From Acidobacteria bacterium Mor1 (lineage in GTDB: Bacteria > Acidobacteriota > Polarisedimenticolia > Polarisedimenticolales > Polarisedimenticolaceae): 64,000 bases of DNA. Every line of letters begins with the position of its first letter. The first letter of the stretch is position 1. The translations under genes and the position numbers were made by a program. Where the stretch lies: assembly GCA_001664505.1 (NCBI GenBank), contig CP011806.1:2391138-2455137 (forward strand). The letters run 5' to 3'. Below are positions 31,490 through 40,553 of the stretch, piece by piece. The notes under the pieces are model-generated. The model saw only the letters and a list, made by a program, of their open reading frames with translations. It was not told the DNA's origin and did no database searches.

Positions 31490-32982
31490 CGCGCCCCTCC
31501 CTGTCCACCGACTCGAATCGCTAGGCCAGGATAGGCGTCATCAACAAAATGTCCGCCTTGCTTGACCACGGTACCCGCCACGATCACGACCTCCATCCCG
31601 GCCGGCTCGCGTAGGGGCTCACGGTATGTGGCTCGGTCGATCACTCGCGCCGGATCGAAGATCACCACATCGGCATCCATCCCCGGCTGCAGTCGCCCCT
31701 TGCGGCCCATCTGAGGCGCGATGCGTTCCAGCGAACGCGCCGGAAACAAGGACATCTTCGCGATGGCCTGGGAAAGCGTGAGCAATCCCTTTTCCCGCAC
31801 GTAGCGGCCGAGTACACGGGTGTTGGTGCCCGCGACCCTGGGGTGCGACGCGGGACCGTCGGCTCCTCCGTCCGATGCGATCTGTGCGTGGGAGCTACGC
31901 ATACACGCCTCGATGACCGACTCCTTCCTCGGCCCGGCATGAATGATGACGAGGCCGCCCTCCTGGCGGTATCGCCCGAAACTGGCTCGGTCCAGCCGCT
32001 TGCCGGTCACCGGCCATTCGAAATCGGCGAATCGCTCGTCCGGCCAGTCGCGCCAGTCGTCAAACATCGCGGAACCAATCCAGGTCTGGCCTGCCGTGTA
32101 GGGATAGCACTCGGTGGTGACCGAAAGGCCGAGCGCCTGCGCATCGGAAATCATCTCGTGATAAAGATCGAAGTGATCGGTGGTGATCGAGTTCAGATGA
32201 CTCAGGTGGATCGAGGCTCCCGTCACCAAGGCTCCGGAGATGACCTCGTTGATACGGGCGTGCTGTCGACGGGGGTCCCAGGCGCGAGCGTGAATCTGCA
32301 CCGAGCGCCCGTAACGCGCCGCCAATCGAAAGACGTGCAGGGCCTCATCTTCGGTCGCGCCGGGAAAGTACTCGGGGCCCATGCCCACTGCAGGAGCGCC
32401 TGCAACAAACCCGGCTTCGACCTCACGGAGCAACTGCTGCAATTGGTCGTCGTCCAGTTGATGGGCGTTGATCGCAGAGGATTCATCCTCGGTGAGCCCC
32501 TCGGGGAGCGTCGCGATTCCGTCTTTGACAACCAACGCGTCCGCGGACGCCAATGCCATGCGCACCGCGCCATCGCTCACCGAAAAGCCGTAGTGAATCC
32601 GCGCCCGCCCCGCATGAGCCGCATACGCCGAGGCGACGTCATAGGCGCCCTCCTCGAAGTTGAAGGTGGTGGTCACGCCATCGGAAGCGCGCAAACGGAA
32701 CAGCTCTTCGCCCAGGACGTAGGTGTTTCGATCGATGAAACCGGGCGATACCACCTTGCCGCGAGCGTCGATGACCTGCGTTCCATCGAGCGGATGGCGC
32801 GACACCTCGGCGATAGTGTCTCCGCGGATCCCTACATGGCGTATTGCATCCAGAGAGGTCTCTGGGTCGATCACCCGCCCATTGTTGATAACCAGATCGA
32901 ACTCGGCGGCGGACGCAGCCACGCAGAACGCGATAATCGACACCAGGAGGCAAACCCAACGGGCTGTCACGTGCCCCCGCAC
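31486..32982 (-). CDS. Exported amidohydrolase-family protein with altered HxH motif
   Basis: This 498-residue exported protein resembles D-aminoacylase/N-acyl-D-amino-acid deacylase members of the amidohydrolase superfamily: N-terminal FDLVINNGRVIDPETSLDAI, VSPGFID, DGVTTTFNFEEGAYDVA, IHARAWD, HLSHLNS and C-terminal GADVVIFDPARVIDRATY-like ending. The metal-binding HxH after PGFID is replaced by RNTY, so the usual first metal pair is missing. Later histidines (HARAW, HLSHLN) remain. It may use one metal or be inactive. GTG 32982 is the start used; GTG 32970 is possible. It lies 2 bp after the serine hydrolase gene and overlaps the M20 gene by 4 bp. Confidence 0.72.
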   Translation of the reverse strand: MRGHVTARWVCLLVSIIAFCVAASAAEFDLVINNGRVIDPETSLDAIRHVGIRGDTIAEVSRHPLDGTQVIDARGKVVSPGFIDRNTYVLGEELFRLRASDGVTTTFNFEEGAYDVASAYAAHAGRARIHYGFSVSDGAVRMALASADALVVKDGIATLPEGLTEDESSAINAHQLDDDQLQQLLREVEAGFVAGAPAVGMGPEYFPGATEDEALHVFRLAARYGRSVQIHARAWDPRRQHARINEVISGALVTGASIHLSHLNSITTDHFDLYHEMISDAQALGLSVTTECYPYTAGQTWIGSAMFDDWRDWPDERFADFEWPVTGKRLDRASFGRYRQEGGLVIIHAGPRKESVIEACMRSSHAQIASDGGADGPASHPRVAGTNTRVLGRYVREKGLLTLSQAIAKMSLFPARSLERIAPQMGRKGRLQPGMDADVVIFDPARVIDRATYREPLREPAGMEVVIVAGTVVKQGGHFVDDAYPGLAIRVGGQGGAR

Positions 32983-32984
32983 AA

Positions 32985-34445
32985 CTACCGCCGCGTTCTG
33001 CGGTAGCTGTGCTGGGTCAGCGCGATCACCTTGCCCGAGTCGTCCCGTTCGAAGTGGATCGCCTCGGCCAGGTCGCCGTTATCCCGCTTGCGCCGGAAGG
33101 TGTCCCCTTCTTCGTGGACCCAACGCTGCATCCCGGTAACCGGGTCGTCGGCGAACACGCTCAGATAGAACAGCCCCTCGGTGTCGATCCCGACGTAGCC
33201 GTCCCAGTCGTAGTTCTCGACGGCGTAGTAGCCCTCGTAGTCGGCGCCGTTGAAAGCCGGCTTTTCCTCGTCCTTCTCTTCCTTCTTCTCGCCGTCCTCG
33301 TCGTCCTTGCCGTGAACGGCCTCGATCGAATCTGCGGTCAGACGGTAGATCCAGGTGGCGATCTGTCCGGGAGCGACATCGTTTGCCGTCATCATGCCGA
33401 TCAACCCGACTTTCTTGGGCAGGCGCATGGTGAAGGACGCCCGGGTGCCGGGACAGTAGCCGCCGTGCCCCCACAGGGTCTTCTCGTCGATCCGGCGGGT
33501 CGCGTAGGCCAGCCCCCAGGCCGGCGGCTCGAAGTCGGCGCCCATCCAGTGCACGCGCAGCATGTTCTTCTGGGTGGTCGCCTTCAGGACCTCCTCGCCG
33601 CCCTTCTCCTGCAGGCGGAAATGCCAGGAGGCGAACTTGGCCAGATCGTTGACGCTGGAGGCCATCCCCGCCGCCGGAGCGAACGCGAGGAACTGATGTT
33701 CCTGCACCGGCTTGCGCTCACCCCGGGCGTTGCGGACGTAGTAGCCCCGCGCGAAACCGTCACCGACCTGGTCGAAAGGCATGTCGGTAGCCGTCCGGGA
33801 CATGCCCAGCGGGGTGAGGATCTCGTCCTTGATGTAGCTGCCCCAGGCCTTGCCCGAGGTCTTTGCCACCGCCTGCCCCAGCATCGCCATACCCAGGTTG
33901 GAATACTGCCAGTAGTCGTAGGAACGATAGAGGCGCGATTGATCGCGCAGCGCCTCGGTCAGCACCTCGGCGGTCGGGAACTCGTTGGTCGCCCAGTAGT
34001 CGGTGCGGCTCTCACGGGGCAAACCGGATACATGGGAGAGCACCCCGTGGACCGTCACCGGCGCCTCGCCCCCGGTGGCGTCCTGAATCTCCACGCCGTC
34101 GATGTAGGCGGAGAGCGGCGCGTCGAGGTCCATCCGGCCCTCTTCCACCAGGTTCATCGTCGCCACGCCGTTGAACACCTTGGAGATCGAGCAGATGCTG
34201 AAGAGGGTGTCCCCGTCGACCGGATTCCTCCCGTCCAGGGTCTCGACGCCGTGATAGTGGGACCAGATCAAATCCTGATCGTGAACCACGCCGAAGGCGG
34301 CGCCGGGCACAGACTCCCGCTCGAGTTGGGCATCGACGATGGCCTCGACGGCCCGGAAGCGGGATGCCAGCGCCTCCTCGGGGCTGGCCGAGAAGGTCAG
34401 GGTGGAAGCCAGAACACACACAAGGGCGCATAGGGATCGATTCAC
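32985..34445 (-). CDS. Exported class C beta-lactamase-like serine hydrolase
   Basis: This 486-residue exported hydrolase starts at GTG 34445 behind AAAGGA and has a signal peptide (MNRSLCALVCVLASTLTFSA). All three serine beta-lactamase motifs are intact: Ser86-Ile-Ser-Lys89 (CSISKVFNG), Tyr181-Ser-Asn183 (YSNLGM) and His327-Gly-Gly (WGHGGYCPGT). An acidic-basic low-complexity linker (KDDEDGEKKEEKDEEKPAF) joins a C-terminal beta-rich domain. Enzymes of this group cleave D-amino-acid peptides, esters or beta-lactams; which applies cannot be decided here. It is first in the four-gene minus-strand operon with the amidohydrolase, M20 peptidase and DOMON-like genes. The ~220-bp region upstream is divergent to the next operon. 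Confidence 0.85.
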   Translation of the reverse strand: MNRSLCALVCVLASTLTFSASPEEALASRFRAVEAIVDAQLERESVPGAAFGVVHDQDLIWSHYHGVETLDGRNPVDGDTLFSICSISKVFNGVATMNLVEEGRMDLDAPLSAYIDGVEIQDATGGEAPVTVHGVLSHVSGLPRESRTDYWATNEFPTAEVLTEALRDQSRLYRSYDYWQYSNLGMAMLGQAVAKTSGKAWGSYIKDEILTPLGMSRTATDMPFDQVGDGFARGYYVRNARGERKPVQEHQFLAFAPAAGMASSVNDLAKFASWHFRLQEKGGEEVLKATTQKNMLRVHWMGADFEPPAWGLAYATRRIDEKTLWGHGGYCPGTRASFTMRLPKKVGLIGMMTANDVAPGQIATWIYRLTADSIEAVHGKDDEDGEKKEEKDEEKPAFNGADYEGYYAVENYDWDGYVGIDTEGLFYLSVFADDPVTGMQRWVHEEGDTFRRKRDNGDLAEAIHFERDDSGKVIALTQHSYRRTRR

Positions 34446-34623
34446 GGCGGTCCTTTCTTCAAGAAGTCGGCCCCTCAGGCTACCTGAAACTCTCGGTTCC
34501 GTGGAGCACCAAAGCACTCACATCGCACTCGCGGAACAACACGCCCCTCCCCGGGGGCCGGCGGCATACGCCGAATCGAGAAAGTCCGGCCGGCCTGGGC
34601 TTCGATTGACGCCCGATTTGCAC

Positions 34624-34629
34624 TATGAT
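34624..34629 (+). promoter_or_regulatory. Possible -10 box for the MoxR-cluster operon
   Basis: TATGAT sits 34 bases before the preferred TTG start at 34664. A consensus -35 at 17 bp is not clear (TTGACG at 34606 is only 12 bp away). If it is the -10 element, the ATG at 34625 lies inside the promoter, which supports the TTG start. Confidence 0.3.
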
Positions 34630-34663
34630 GCCGCGCAGGAGCACACCACGAGGAGGCGGAATC

Positions 34664-35386
34664 TTGCAAGAGCGGTTCAGTTCTGGGAGTGTGATCGGGC
34701 AGACCTTCTCGGTCTACTTCGCCAATTTCGTCCCGTTCAACCTGATTTGCGGCGTGGTCCTGGCCCCGGCGCTGATTCTCGAGACCATGGCGATCCTGCG
34801 AGAAAACGAGACTATCGGCGGCGGCGACCTCTATAGCGCGGTCGCCTCGCTGCTCCAGATTTTCCTGGCCCCGCTCGTCCAGGCCTCCCTGACCTACGGC
34901 GTGTTCCAGCACATCCGCAACAAAGAGGTGACCATTGGCGACTGCCTCGGCAACGGACTGAAGCGCATGTTCCCGGTGCTGGGAGTCGTCATCCTGGTCG
35001 GCCTGGCCACCACCGTCGGCTTCATCCTCTGCATCATCCCCGGCATTCTCGCCTCGGTCATTCTCGCCTGCGCGGTGCCCGCCGCAGTCATCGAACGCCC
35101 CGGAGTCTTCGGCGCACTGACCCGCAGTCAGGAGCTGACCGACGGACACCGCTGGACCGTCTTCGGCGTCATCTTCGGCGTCGGCATCATCAACATCGTT
35201 CTGGTTTTCTCCCTCGGGCTGATCGCGGGACTGATGTCCCTCGTTTGGGGCATGATCATCGCAACGATCTTCGGGGTGATTGTGGGTACCGCACTACAAG
35301 CCACAGCCCCCACATTGATCTACTACCACCTTCGCAAGGCCAAAGAATCGATCGATGTCGAGGAGATTGCCGCGGTATTCGACTAG
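34664..35386 (+). CDS. Multi-span membrane protein at the head of the MoxR cluster
   Basis: This 240-residue protein has about six membrane segments (FVPFNLICGVVLAPALIL, LGVVILVGLATTVGFILCII, VFGVIFGVGIINIVLVFSLG and others) and a conserved-looking PGVFGALTRSQELTDGHRW loop. Its layout resembles the glycerophosphodiester-phosphodiesterase membrane domain/DUF975-like group. TTG 34664 is preferred because a strong GAGGAGG site lies 9 bases upstream; the in-frame ATG at 34625 overlaps a TATGAT box and lacks a ribosome-binding site. It is 13 bp before the DUF4129 gene and is probably the first gene of the seven-gene operon. Confidence 0.65.
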   Translation: MQERFSSGSVIGQTFSVYFANFVPFNLICGVVLAPALILETMAILRENETIGGGDLYSAVASLLQIFLAPLVQASLTYGVFQHIRNKEVTIGDCLGNGLKRMFPVLGVVILVGLATTVGFILCIIPGILASVILACAVPAAVIERPGVFGALTRSQELTDGHRWTVFGVIFGVGIINIVLVFSLGLIAGLMSLVWGMIIATIFGVIVGTALQATAPTLIYYHLRKAKESIDVEEIAAVFD

Positions 35387-35399
35387 GGGCGTCCCGGGG

Positions 35400-36038
35400 A
35401 TGCGGAAGCTCGCACTGCTCGTGGCCGTCGGGATCGCGGCTGCGGCATCCGTCGTGCTGGTCGCACAGGAACCCGAACCTGCGCTCGCTCCATCGGACGC
35501 AGCCCGCGAGGCGCTCCAGGCGGACCGCTATCAGACGGAGTTGCCCGTCGAGGAAACCCCTCAAGCCCCGCGCCGCGGTTTCGGTGGCGGTTTGGCCACA
35601 ATACTGTTGTGGACCCTCACCGCCGTAGGCTTCGTCTTGCTGGCCTATTGGCTTGCTCAAGAATTGGTCTTCGGCCGCGCCGGCGCCGCTCAACGCGATG
35701 CCGAAACCGCGGCGGGGCGCGGCGGGGAAACCGACCCTCGGCAACGTGTTGCGGAAGCGGAGAGGCTGGCGCAACTCGGTCGCTTCGACGAGGCCATCCA
35801 CCAGCTCCTGCTCGCCGGCATTCAAGTCGCTTCGAAAGTGGGTATCGAGTCGCTGGCACCCTCTCGGACCAGCCGTGAGTTGTTGCGCCGCCTACCCCTC
35901 GAGGATCGCCGGCGCGAAGCTTTCGGCCTGTTGGTGCGCCAGGTCGAAGTCTCACTGTTCGGCGGCCGTGCGGTAGATCTTGACGACTACACCCGTTGCC
36001 GCGAGAGCTTCGACGTGCTGGCCGGCGAGGTGGTCTGA
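35400..36038 (+). CDS. DUF4129 domain membrane protein
   Basis: This 212-residue protein has an N-terminal signal or anchor (MRKLALLVAVGIAAAASVVLVAQ), a periplasmic stretch of ~50 residues and a transmembrane helix (GLATILLWTLTAVGFVLLAYWLA). A cytoplasmic helical domain follows that matches DUF4129: ERLAQLGRFDEAIHQLLLAGI ... PSRTSRELLRRL ... FGLLVRQVEVSLFGGR. This domain regularly accompanies MoxR ATPases and DUF58 proteins. ATG 35400 is chosen because it begins the signal segment; an in-frame ATG at 35355 would overlap the preceding gene by 32 bp. Its stop overlaps the start of the DUF4350 gene (TGATG). Confidence 0.78.
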   Translation: MRKLALLVAVGIAAAASVVLVAQEPEPALAPSDAAREALQADRYQTELPVEETPQAPRRGFGGGLATILLWTLTAVGFVLLAYWLAQELVFGRAGAAQRDAETAAGRGGETDPRQRVAEAERLAQLGRFDEAIHQLLLAGIQVASKVGIESLAPSRTSRELLRRLPLEDRRREAFGLLVRQVEVSLFGGRAVDLDDYTRCRESFDVLAGEVV

Positions 36039-37285
36039 TGGCGCAGGCTTCCTCGTTCGGCGGCCGCGCCCTCGGCTGGCTGATCGGCCTGGCGGGAGTC
36101 TCGTTGTTCCTGGCGCTTCTGTTGACCGCCTTCGCCGATGATCTCGGCGACCCCGAGAGCAGCGGACCGAACGGCTTCAGCCGCAGCGCCCTCGGCCATC
36201 GGGCGTTCCTCGGATTCCTGGAGCGAATCGGGATGGAGGTCTCGCTACGCAGGACCGACCGGATCTCGATGTTGTCGCCGGACACGCTCGCCCTGGCACT
36301 GGACCCACCGCCACGCTCGACGGAAACCAACGACGACGACCCGTTCCAGCGGCTGATCGACGGCGCCGAGGCTGCACAGGCCCCGGTCCTGATCACCGCC
36401 CCGAAGTGGGCGCCGGCGCAACTGAGTACCAACCCCCGCTTCCTGCGCCGAGTCGCGCTGATACCGGCAAACATCGCGACCTCCACGCTCTCCCCTTTCG
36501 ACGAGGATCTGGCCGTGATCCGGCGTCGCACGCCGACAACCTGCAAAGCCGGAGATCGGGCCTTTCGAGTGGAGTTGCGTTCGGCACAGCTCTTCATGCA
36601 GAGCGACGAGTTCGAGGTTCTCGCGGAATGCGACGGCTACCCGCTGGCCGTCCTGCTCGACGAAGCCTGGGGCGAGGGGCCGGTCTACGCCCTCAGCGAT
36701 CCTGACCTGCTCAACAATCACGGCCTGGGTCGAGCCGAACACGCCGATCTGCTTCACGACCTCCTCGTCCGCCAGATCGGACTCTCGACGATCATCGTCG
36801 ACGAGACCATTCACGGCTTTCAACGCAGCGACAGCCTGCTCGAGGAGATGGTCCGCTTCCCTCTGGCCTTTGTCACGATCCACGTCAGCATCCTGCTCGG
36901 GCTTCTCGTCTGGGGTGGCTTCCGCCGCTTCGGCAAGCCACGCAAGGTCGGGGAAGCCCTGGACCAGGGCAAACGGATCCTGGTCGACAACACCGCCAAC
37001 CTGCTGACCCTGGCGGCCGAGCATGGCGAGTCCCTTCGCCTTTATCATCGCTACTGTATGCGCGACGTTGCGCGCTACTACTACCTCGCGCCCGACCTCC
37101 CCCACGACCAGGTGGTCGCGCGACTCGCCGACATCGGCGGGTCGCGCGGAGTCACCGAGTCGATCGAACGGCTGGATCGGGAGATTCGCGAGTTGATCAA
37201 GACCCGGCAACGGAAGCCCGACCGCACGGTGCGGTTGGGAGCCCGGCTGGATCAGTGGAGAAACGAGATGACCGATGTCGGTTGA
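36038..37285 (+). CDS. DUF4350 domain membrane protein
   Basis: This 415-residue protein has an N-terminal membrane helix ([22 protein letters not shown]) and an exported Rossmann-like domain of the DUF4350 type: [18 protein letters not shown], a GAT-like stretch around VLITAPKW, and [17 protein letters not shown] second membrane helix follows ([20 protein letters not shown]), then a cytoplasmic helical tail. It is the standard partner of DUF4129, MoxR and DUF58 in this cluster and may bind a ligand in the periplasm. The function is not established for the family. The stop overlaps the MoxR start by 11 bp. Confidence 0.78.
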   Translation: MAQASSFGGRALGWLIGLAGVSLFLALLLTAFADDLGDPESSGPNGFSRSALGHRAFLGFLERIGMEVSLRRTDRISMLSPDTLALALDPPPRSTETNDDDPFQRLIDGAEAAQAPVLITAPKWAPAQLSTNPRFLRRVALIPANIATSTLSPFDEDLAVIRRRTPTTCKAGDRAFRVELRSAQLFMQSDEFEVLAECDGYPLAVLLDEAWGEGPVYALSDPDLLNNHGLGRAEHADLLHDLLVRQIGLSTIIVDETIHGFQRSDSLLEEMVRFPLAFVTIHVSILLGLLVWGGFRRFGKPRKVGEALDQGKRILVDNTANLLTLAAEHGESLRLYHRYCMRDVARYYYLAPDLPHDQVVARLADIGGSRGVTESIERLDREIRELIKTRQRKPDRTVRLGARLDQWRNEMTDVG

Positions 37286-38231
37286 GGAAGTACGCGAAAC
37301 CTGGGAATCGCTCCGCGACCAGATCGGTCGCGTGGTGATCGGACAGGAACAAGCCGTACGGCTGCTGACGGTCGCGCTGCTCTGCGAAGGGCATGCGCTG
37401 CTCGAGGGCGTTCCCGGCACCGCCAAGACGCTGCTCGCCCGCTGCTTCGCCGCCAGCCTGCGCCTGGAGTTCAAGCGAATTCAGTTCACGCCGGATCTGA
37501 TGCCGGGGGACATTCTCGGCACCAACCTTTTCGATTTTCAATCGAACCAGTTCAACTTGACCAAGGGGCCGATTTTCACCGAGTTCCTGCTGGCCGACGA
37601 GATCAACCGTACGCCGCCCAAGACCCAGTCCGCGCTGCTCGAGGCGATGCAGGAGCGAACCGTGACCATCGACGGCAAGAGCTACCCGCTCTCCGGCGGG
37701 TTCATGGTCGTCGCCACTCAGAACCCCGTCGAACACGAAGGCACCTACCCGCTGCCCGAAGCCCAACTCGACCGGTTCCTGCTGAAGATGCTGATCGACT
37801 ATCCCGAACGAGACCAGGAACGCGAGATGCTGCGCGTTCACGGGCATCGCTCGGCGATGGCACGCATCGACGATTTCAACCTCCAACCGGTCGCAAGCCT
37901 CGAGTTCCTCGACCGGGCGCGGCGATTCGTGGCGGAGCTCCGGCTGGCCGACGAGATGATCGAGTACGTGGTTGAACTGGTGCGTGCCACGAGAAACCAC
38001 CCGGCGCTTCAGGTCGGCGCCTCGCCCCGATCCTGCAACATGCTTGCCGCCGCCGCCCGATCCAGCGCTGTGCTCGACGGGCGAGACTTCGTGATTCCCG
38101 ATGACGTAAAGGAGTTGTTCCTACCCGTGATGCGCCACCGTGTCCTGACCTCTCCGGGTGCCGAAGTTGAGGGCCGCTCGACCGATCAGGTTCTCGAGCA
38201 GATCCTCGAACAGGTTCCGGCGCCACGCTGA
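37275..38231 (+). CDS. MoxR-family AAA+ ATPase
   Basis: This 318-residue AAA+ ATPase is of the MoxR type. Walker A is EGVPGTAKT (residue ~45), Walker B is [23 protein letters not shown], sensor 1 is [24 protein letters not shown], and the C-terminal lid includes [19 protein letters not shown]. Length and all motifs are normal. MoxR proteins act as chaperones for maturation of protein complexes, often with a DUF58/VWA-type partner encoded next door, as here. The gene overlaps the upstream one and is followed by the DUF58 gene after 7 bp. Confidence 0.92.
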   Translation: MSVEEVRETWESLRDQIGRVVIGQEQAVRLLTVALLCEGHALLEGVPGTAKTLLARCFAASLRLEFKRIQFTPDLMPGDILGTNLFDFQSNQFNLTKGPIFTEFLLADEINRTPPKTQSALLEAMQERTVTIDGKSYPLSGGFMVVATQNPVEHEGTYPLPEAQLDRFLLKMLIDYPERDQEREMLRVHGHRSAMARIDDFNLQPVASLEFLDRARRFVAELRLADEMIEYVVELVRATRNHPALQVGASPRSCNMLAAAARSSAVLDGRDFVIPDDVKELFLPVMRHRVLTSPGAEVEGRSTDQVLEQILEQVPAPR

Positions 38232-38238
38232 GTCCACG

Positions 38239-39546
38239 GTGCACCCGACTCAAAGAGCCATCGGAACGTTCGCTGCGGGTCTCGCCATCTCGCTGATTCC
38301 GGCGTTGGGCTTCACCCGGGCCTGGCCGGTGGTGATCGTCGTTTGGGGTGCCTACCTGCTGGTGCTGGGTATCGACGGGGTCCGCTGCCCGCGACGCCGC
38401 AACCTGCGGTGGGAGGTCCAGAGGCCCGAGGCGCTCTACGTCGGGCAGTTCGCGGCCTTCGGCCTTGAGCTATCGACCGTATCCGGCCCGAACGTCCCGA
38501 TGCGAATGGCCGTCGATCTCTCCGACAACCTCACCCCACACAGAGACGTGAGCGGGCTGGCCACGCGGGAAACGAGCATCCTCGAGTACCCCCTGGAACC
38601 GGTGCGGCGAGGAACGGCGACTCTCGAGACCCTGTGGCTTCGGAGCACTAGCCCCCTGGGCCTCTGGCATCGCACCTTCACCGAAACCCTCGACCTCGAA
38701 ATACCGGTCTTGCCCAACACCCCGCTGGTCCGTTCAACGGCGCTGCGCTTCTTCGCCGACCGGACCTTTCGCGCGGGCCTCAAGGTCGAACGTTACCGCG
38801 GAGACGGCACCGAGTTCGAATCCCTCAAGGACTTTCTCACTGGAGACGATCACCGCACCATCGATTGGAAGCAGTCTGCGCGGCACCGCCGGCTCTACTG
38901 CCGTCACAATCGCGCGGAGCGCAACCATCAGATCGTCATGGCGATCGATACGGGCGTCCTGATGAGTGAGCGGCTTGCGGGCCTGGCCAAGCTGGACCAC
39001 GCGATCAACGGCGCACTGACCCTGGCCTACGTCGGACTCGCCGGCGGCGACCGGGTCGGGATCTTCAGCTTCGGCGCGACCCTCGGCCCGTCGGTGGAAC
39101 CGTTGCGCGGGATGCGCTCCATGATGAGCCTCGTGCATCTGTGCGGCTCGTTGAGCTACTCCCACGAGGAGACCAACTACACCCTGGGCCTGACAACCCT
39201 GGCCCAGCGGCTACGGCGGCGTTCTCTGATCGTCCTGCTGACCGATTTCGTCGACACCGTCACCGCGGAACTCATGCTCGAGAACATTCGCCGGATGGGG
39301 CGCCGCCACCTGGTCATCTTCGCGTCGCTTCGCGACCCCCTGCTGGGGCAGGTTTCCCGCACCCACCCCGGCGACGTCGACCACCTGAATCGAGCCGTCG
39401 TGGCCGGCAACCTGCTGCAGGATCGCGAGGTCGTCCACCGCCGGCTTCAGCGCCTCGGTGTCCACACCCTGGATGTAGAGCCGGCCGGCATCACCGCGAA
39501 CCTGATCAACCAATACCTCGATATCAAACGCCGAGAGCTTGTCTGA
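38239..39546 (+). CDS. DUF58 (VWA-like) protein
   Basis: This 435-residue protein has two N-terminal membrane helices (TFAAGLAISLIPALGFT and WPVVIVVWGAYLLVLGI) and the DUF58 signature FESLKDFLTGDDHRTIDWKQSARHRRL near residue 200. A VWA-like domain follows with a MIDAS-type start IVMAIDTG and later LIVLLTDFVDT. DUF58 proteins are the usual clients or adaptors of MoxR ATPases. GTG 38239 is chosen because it follows the MoxR stop by 7 bp and gives a membrane-leading N-terminus. The stop overlaps the ATG of the SpoIIM-like gene (TGATG). Confidence 0.85.
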   Translation: MHPTQRAIGTFAAGLAISLIPALGFTRAWPVVIVVWGAYLLVLGIDGVRCPRRRNLRWEVQRPEALYVGQFAAFGLELSTVSGPNVPMRMAVDLSDNLTPHRDVSGLATRETSILEYPLEPVRRGTATLETLWLRSTSPLGLWHRTFTETLDLEIPVLPNTPLVRSTALRFFADRTFRAGLKVERYRGDGTEFESLKDFLTGDDHRTIDWKQSARHRRLYCRHNRAERNHQIVMAIDTGVLMSERLAGLAKLDHAINGALTLAYVGLAGGDRVGIFSFGATLGPSVEPLRGMRSMMSLVHLCGSLSYSHEETNYTLGLTTLAQRLRRRSLIVLLTDFVDTVTAELMLENIRRMGRRHLVIFASLRDPLLGQVSRTHPGDVDHLNRAVVAGNLLQDREVVHRRLQRLGVHTLDVEPAGITANLINQYLDIKRRELV

Positions 39547-40553
39547 TGGAGCAATACCGCCTCAAGTCATCGGAGTTCCGCAACGAGCGGGAAGACTCCT
39601 GGCGCGCGCTGGAGAAGCTGGTTCAGCGCGCGGAAACCCACGGACTGGGCTCGTTGTCCCATGAGCAACTCAGCACGCTGCCGTCGCTCTACCGCGGACT
39701 TCTCGGATCGCTGTCGGTTGCGCGCGCGATCAGCCTCGACAAGAACCTGCTGGACTACCTGACGAATCTGGCGAGCCGGGCCCATGTGGTCGTCTACGCC
39801 AACAAGCGGCGGCCGAGCGAAGCGGTCGTCGACTTTCTACTCCGCGGATTCCCTCGCGCGGTCCGGCGACACGTGGTCCATCTGGCGGCCGCCCTGCTTT
39901 TCCTGACGGCCGGCGTGGCCTGCGGCCACCTGATGACGATCCATGACATGGAGCGCTACTACGCGTTCGTTCCCGATACGATGGCACAGGGCCGCACCCC
40001 TGCGGCGACCACCGAGTCGCTACGCGAGGGGCTTTACTCCGGTCGCGAAGACCTGGGCGAAGACCTGCAGTACTTCGCCAGCGTATTGTTCACCCACAAC
40101 TCGAAGGTCGGCATTCTCTGTTTCACCCTCGGTTTCGCCGCCGGCGTCCCGGTCGTGCTGCTGCTGTTCTACAACGGCCTGGTGTTGGGTGCCATGTCGG
40201 CACTGTTCACCAGCCGTGGACTCGGCATGGATTTCTGGGCCTGGGTGATGCCCCACGGCGTCACCGAACTCCTGGCTGTGGCGCTGTGCGGGATGGCGGG
40301 TCTGGTCTTCGGTACAACCCTCGTTTTCCCCGGAGAACGCTCGAGGCTGGATAATCTCGCCCACAACGGCCATCACGCGGCAACCGCCGTGCTCGGAGCG
40401 GTCGCGATGCTGTTCATCGCGGCGTTGATCGAGGGGTTCTTTCGCCAGCTCGTACAGTCGATCCCCATCCGCTGGGCGGTGACCCTGACCACGCTCGCGC
40501 TGTGGACGTTCTACTTCGGTTGGATCGGACGGGAGCACCCGAATGAAGGGTGA
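39546..40553 (+). CDS. SpoIIM-like (stage II sporulation protein M family) membrane protein
   Basis: This 335-residue protein has a cytoplasmic helical N-terminus (SSEFRNEREDSWRALEKLVQRAE) and then a SpoIIM-type membrane domain of about five spans (VVHLAAALLFLTAGVACGHLM, NSKVGILCFTLGFAAGVPVVLLLFYNGLVLGAM, MPHGVTELLAVALCGMAGLVFGTTLVFPG). The HGVTELLA motif is characteristic. Nothing in the window suggests a sporulating organism. SpoIIM-like proteins commonly pair with RDD and MoxR-cluster genes. It overlaps the RDD gene by 11 bp. Confidence 0.85.
   Translation: MEQYRLKSSEFRNEREDSWRALEKLVQRAETHGLGSLSHEQLSTLPSLYRGLLGSLSVARAISLDKNLLDYLTNLASRAHVVVYANKRRPSEAVVDFLLRGFPRAVRRHVVHLAAALLFLTAGVACGHLMTIHDMERYYAFVPDTMAQGRTPAATTESLREGLYSGREDLGEDLQYFASVLFTHNSKVGILCFTLGFAAGVPVVLLLFYNGLVLGAMSALFTSRGLGMDFWAWVMPHGVTELLAVALCGMAGLVFGTTLVFPGERSRLDNLAHNGHHAATAVLGAVAMLFIAALIEGFFRQLVQSIPIRWAVTLTTLALWTFYFGWIGREHPNEG

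Noticed and set aside
32985-34445. Antibiotic-resistance beta-lactamase
   Set aside because: The motifs are shared by many esterases and peptidases of the fold, and the operon partners are peptide-degrading enzymes, so resistance is not supported.
34625-34663. ATG 34625 as the start of the first MoxR-cluster gene
   Set aside because: It overlaps a TATGAT -10-like box and lacks a ribosome site, while TTG 34664 follows a strong GAGGAGG.
39546-40553. Evidence of sporulation
   Set aside because: SpoIIM-like domains are common in MoxR clusters of non-sporulating bacteria and no other sporulation gene is present.
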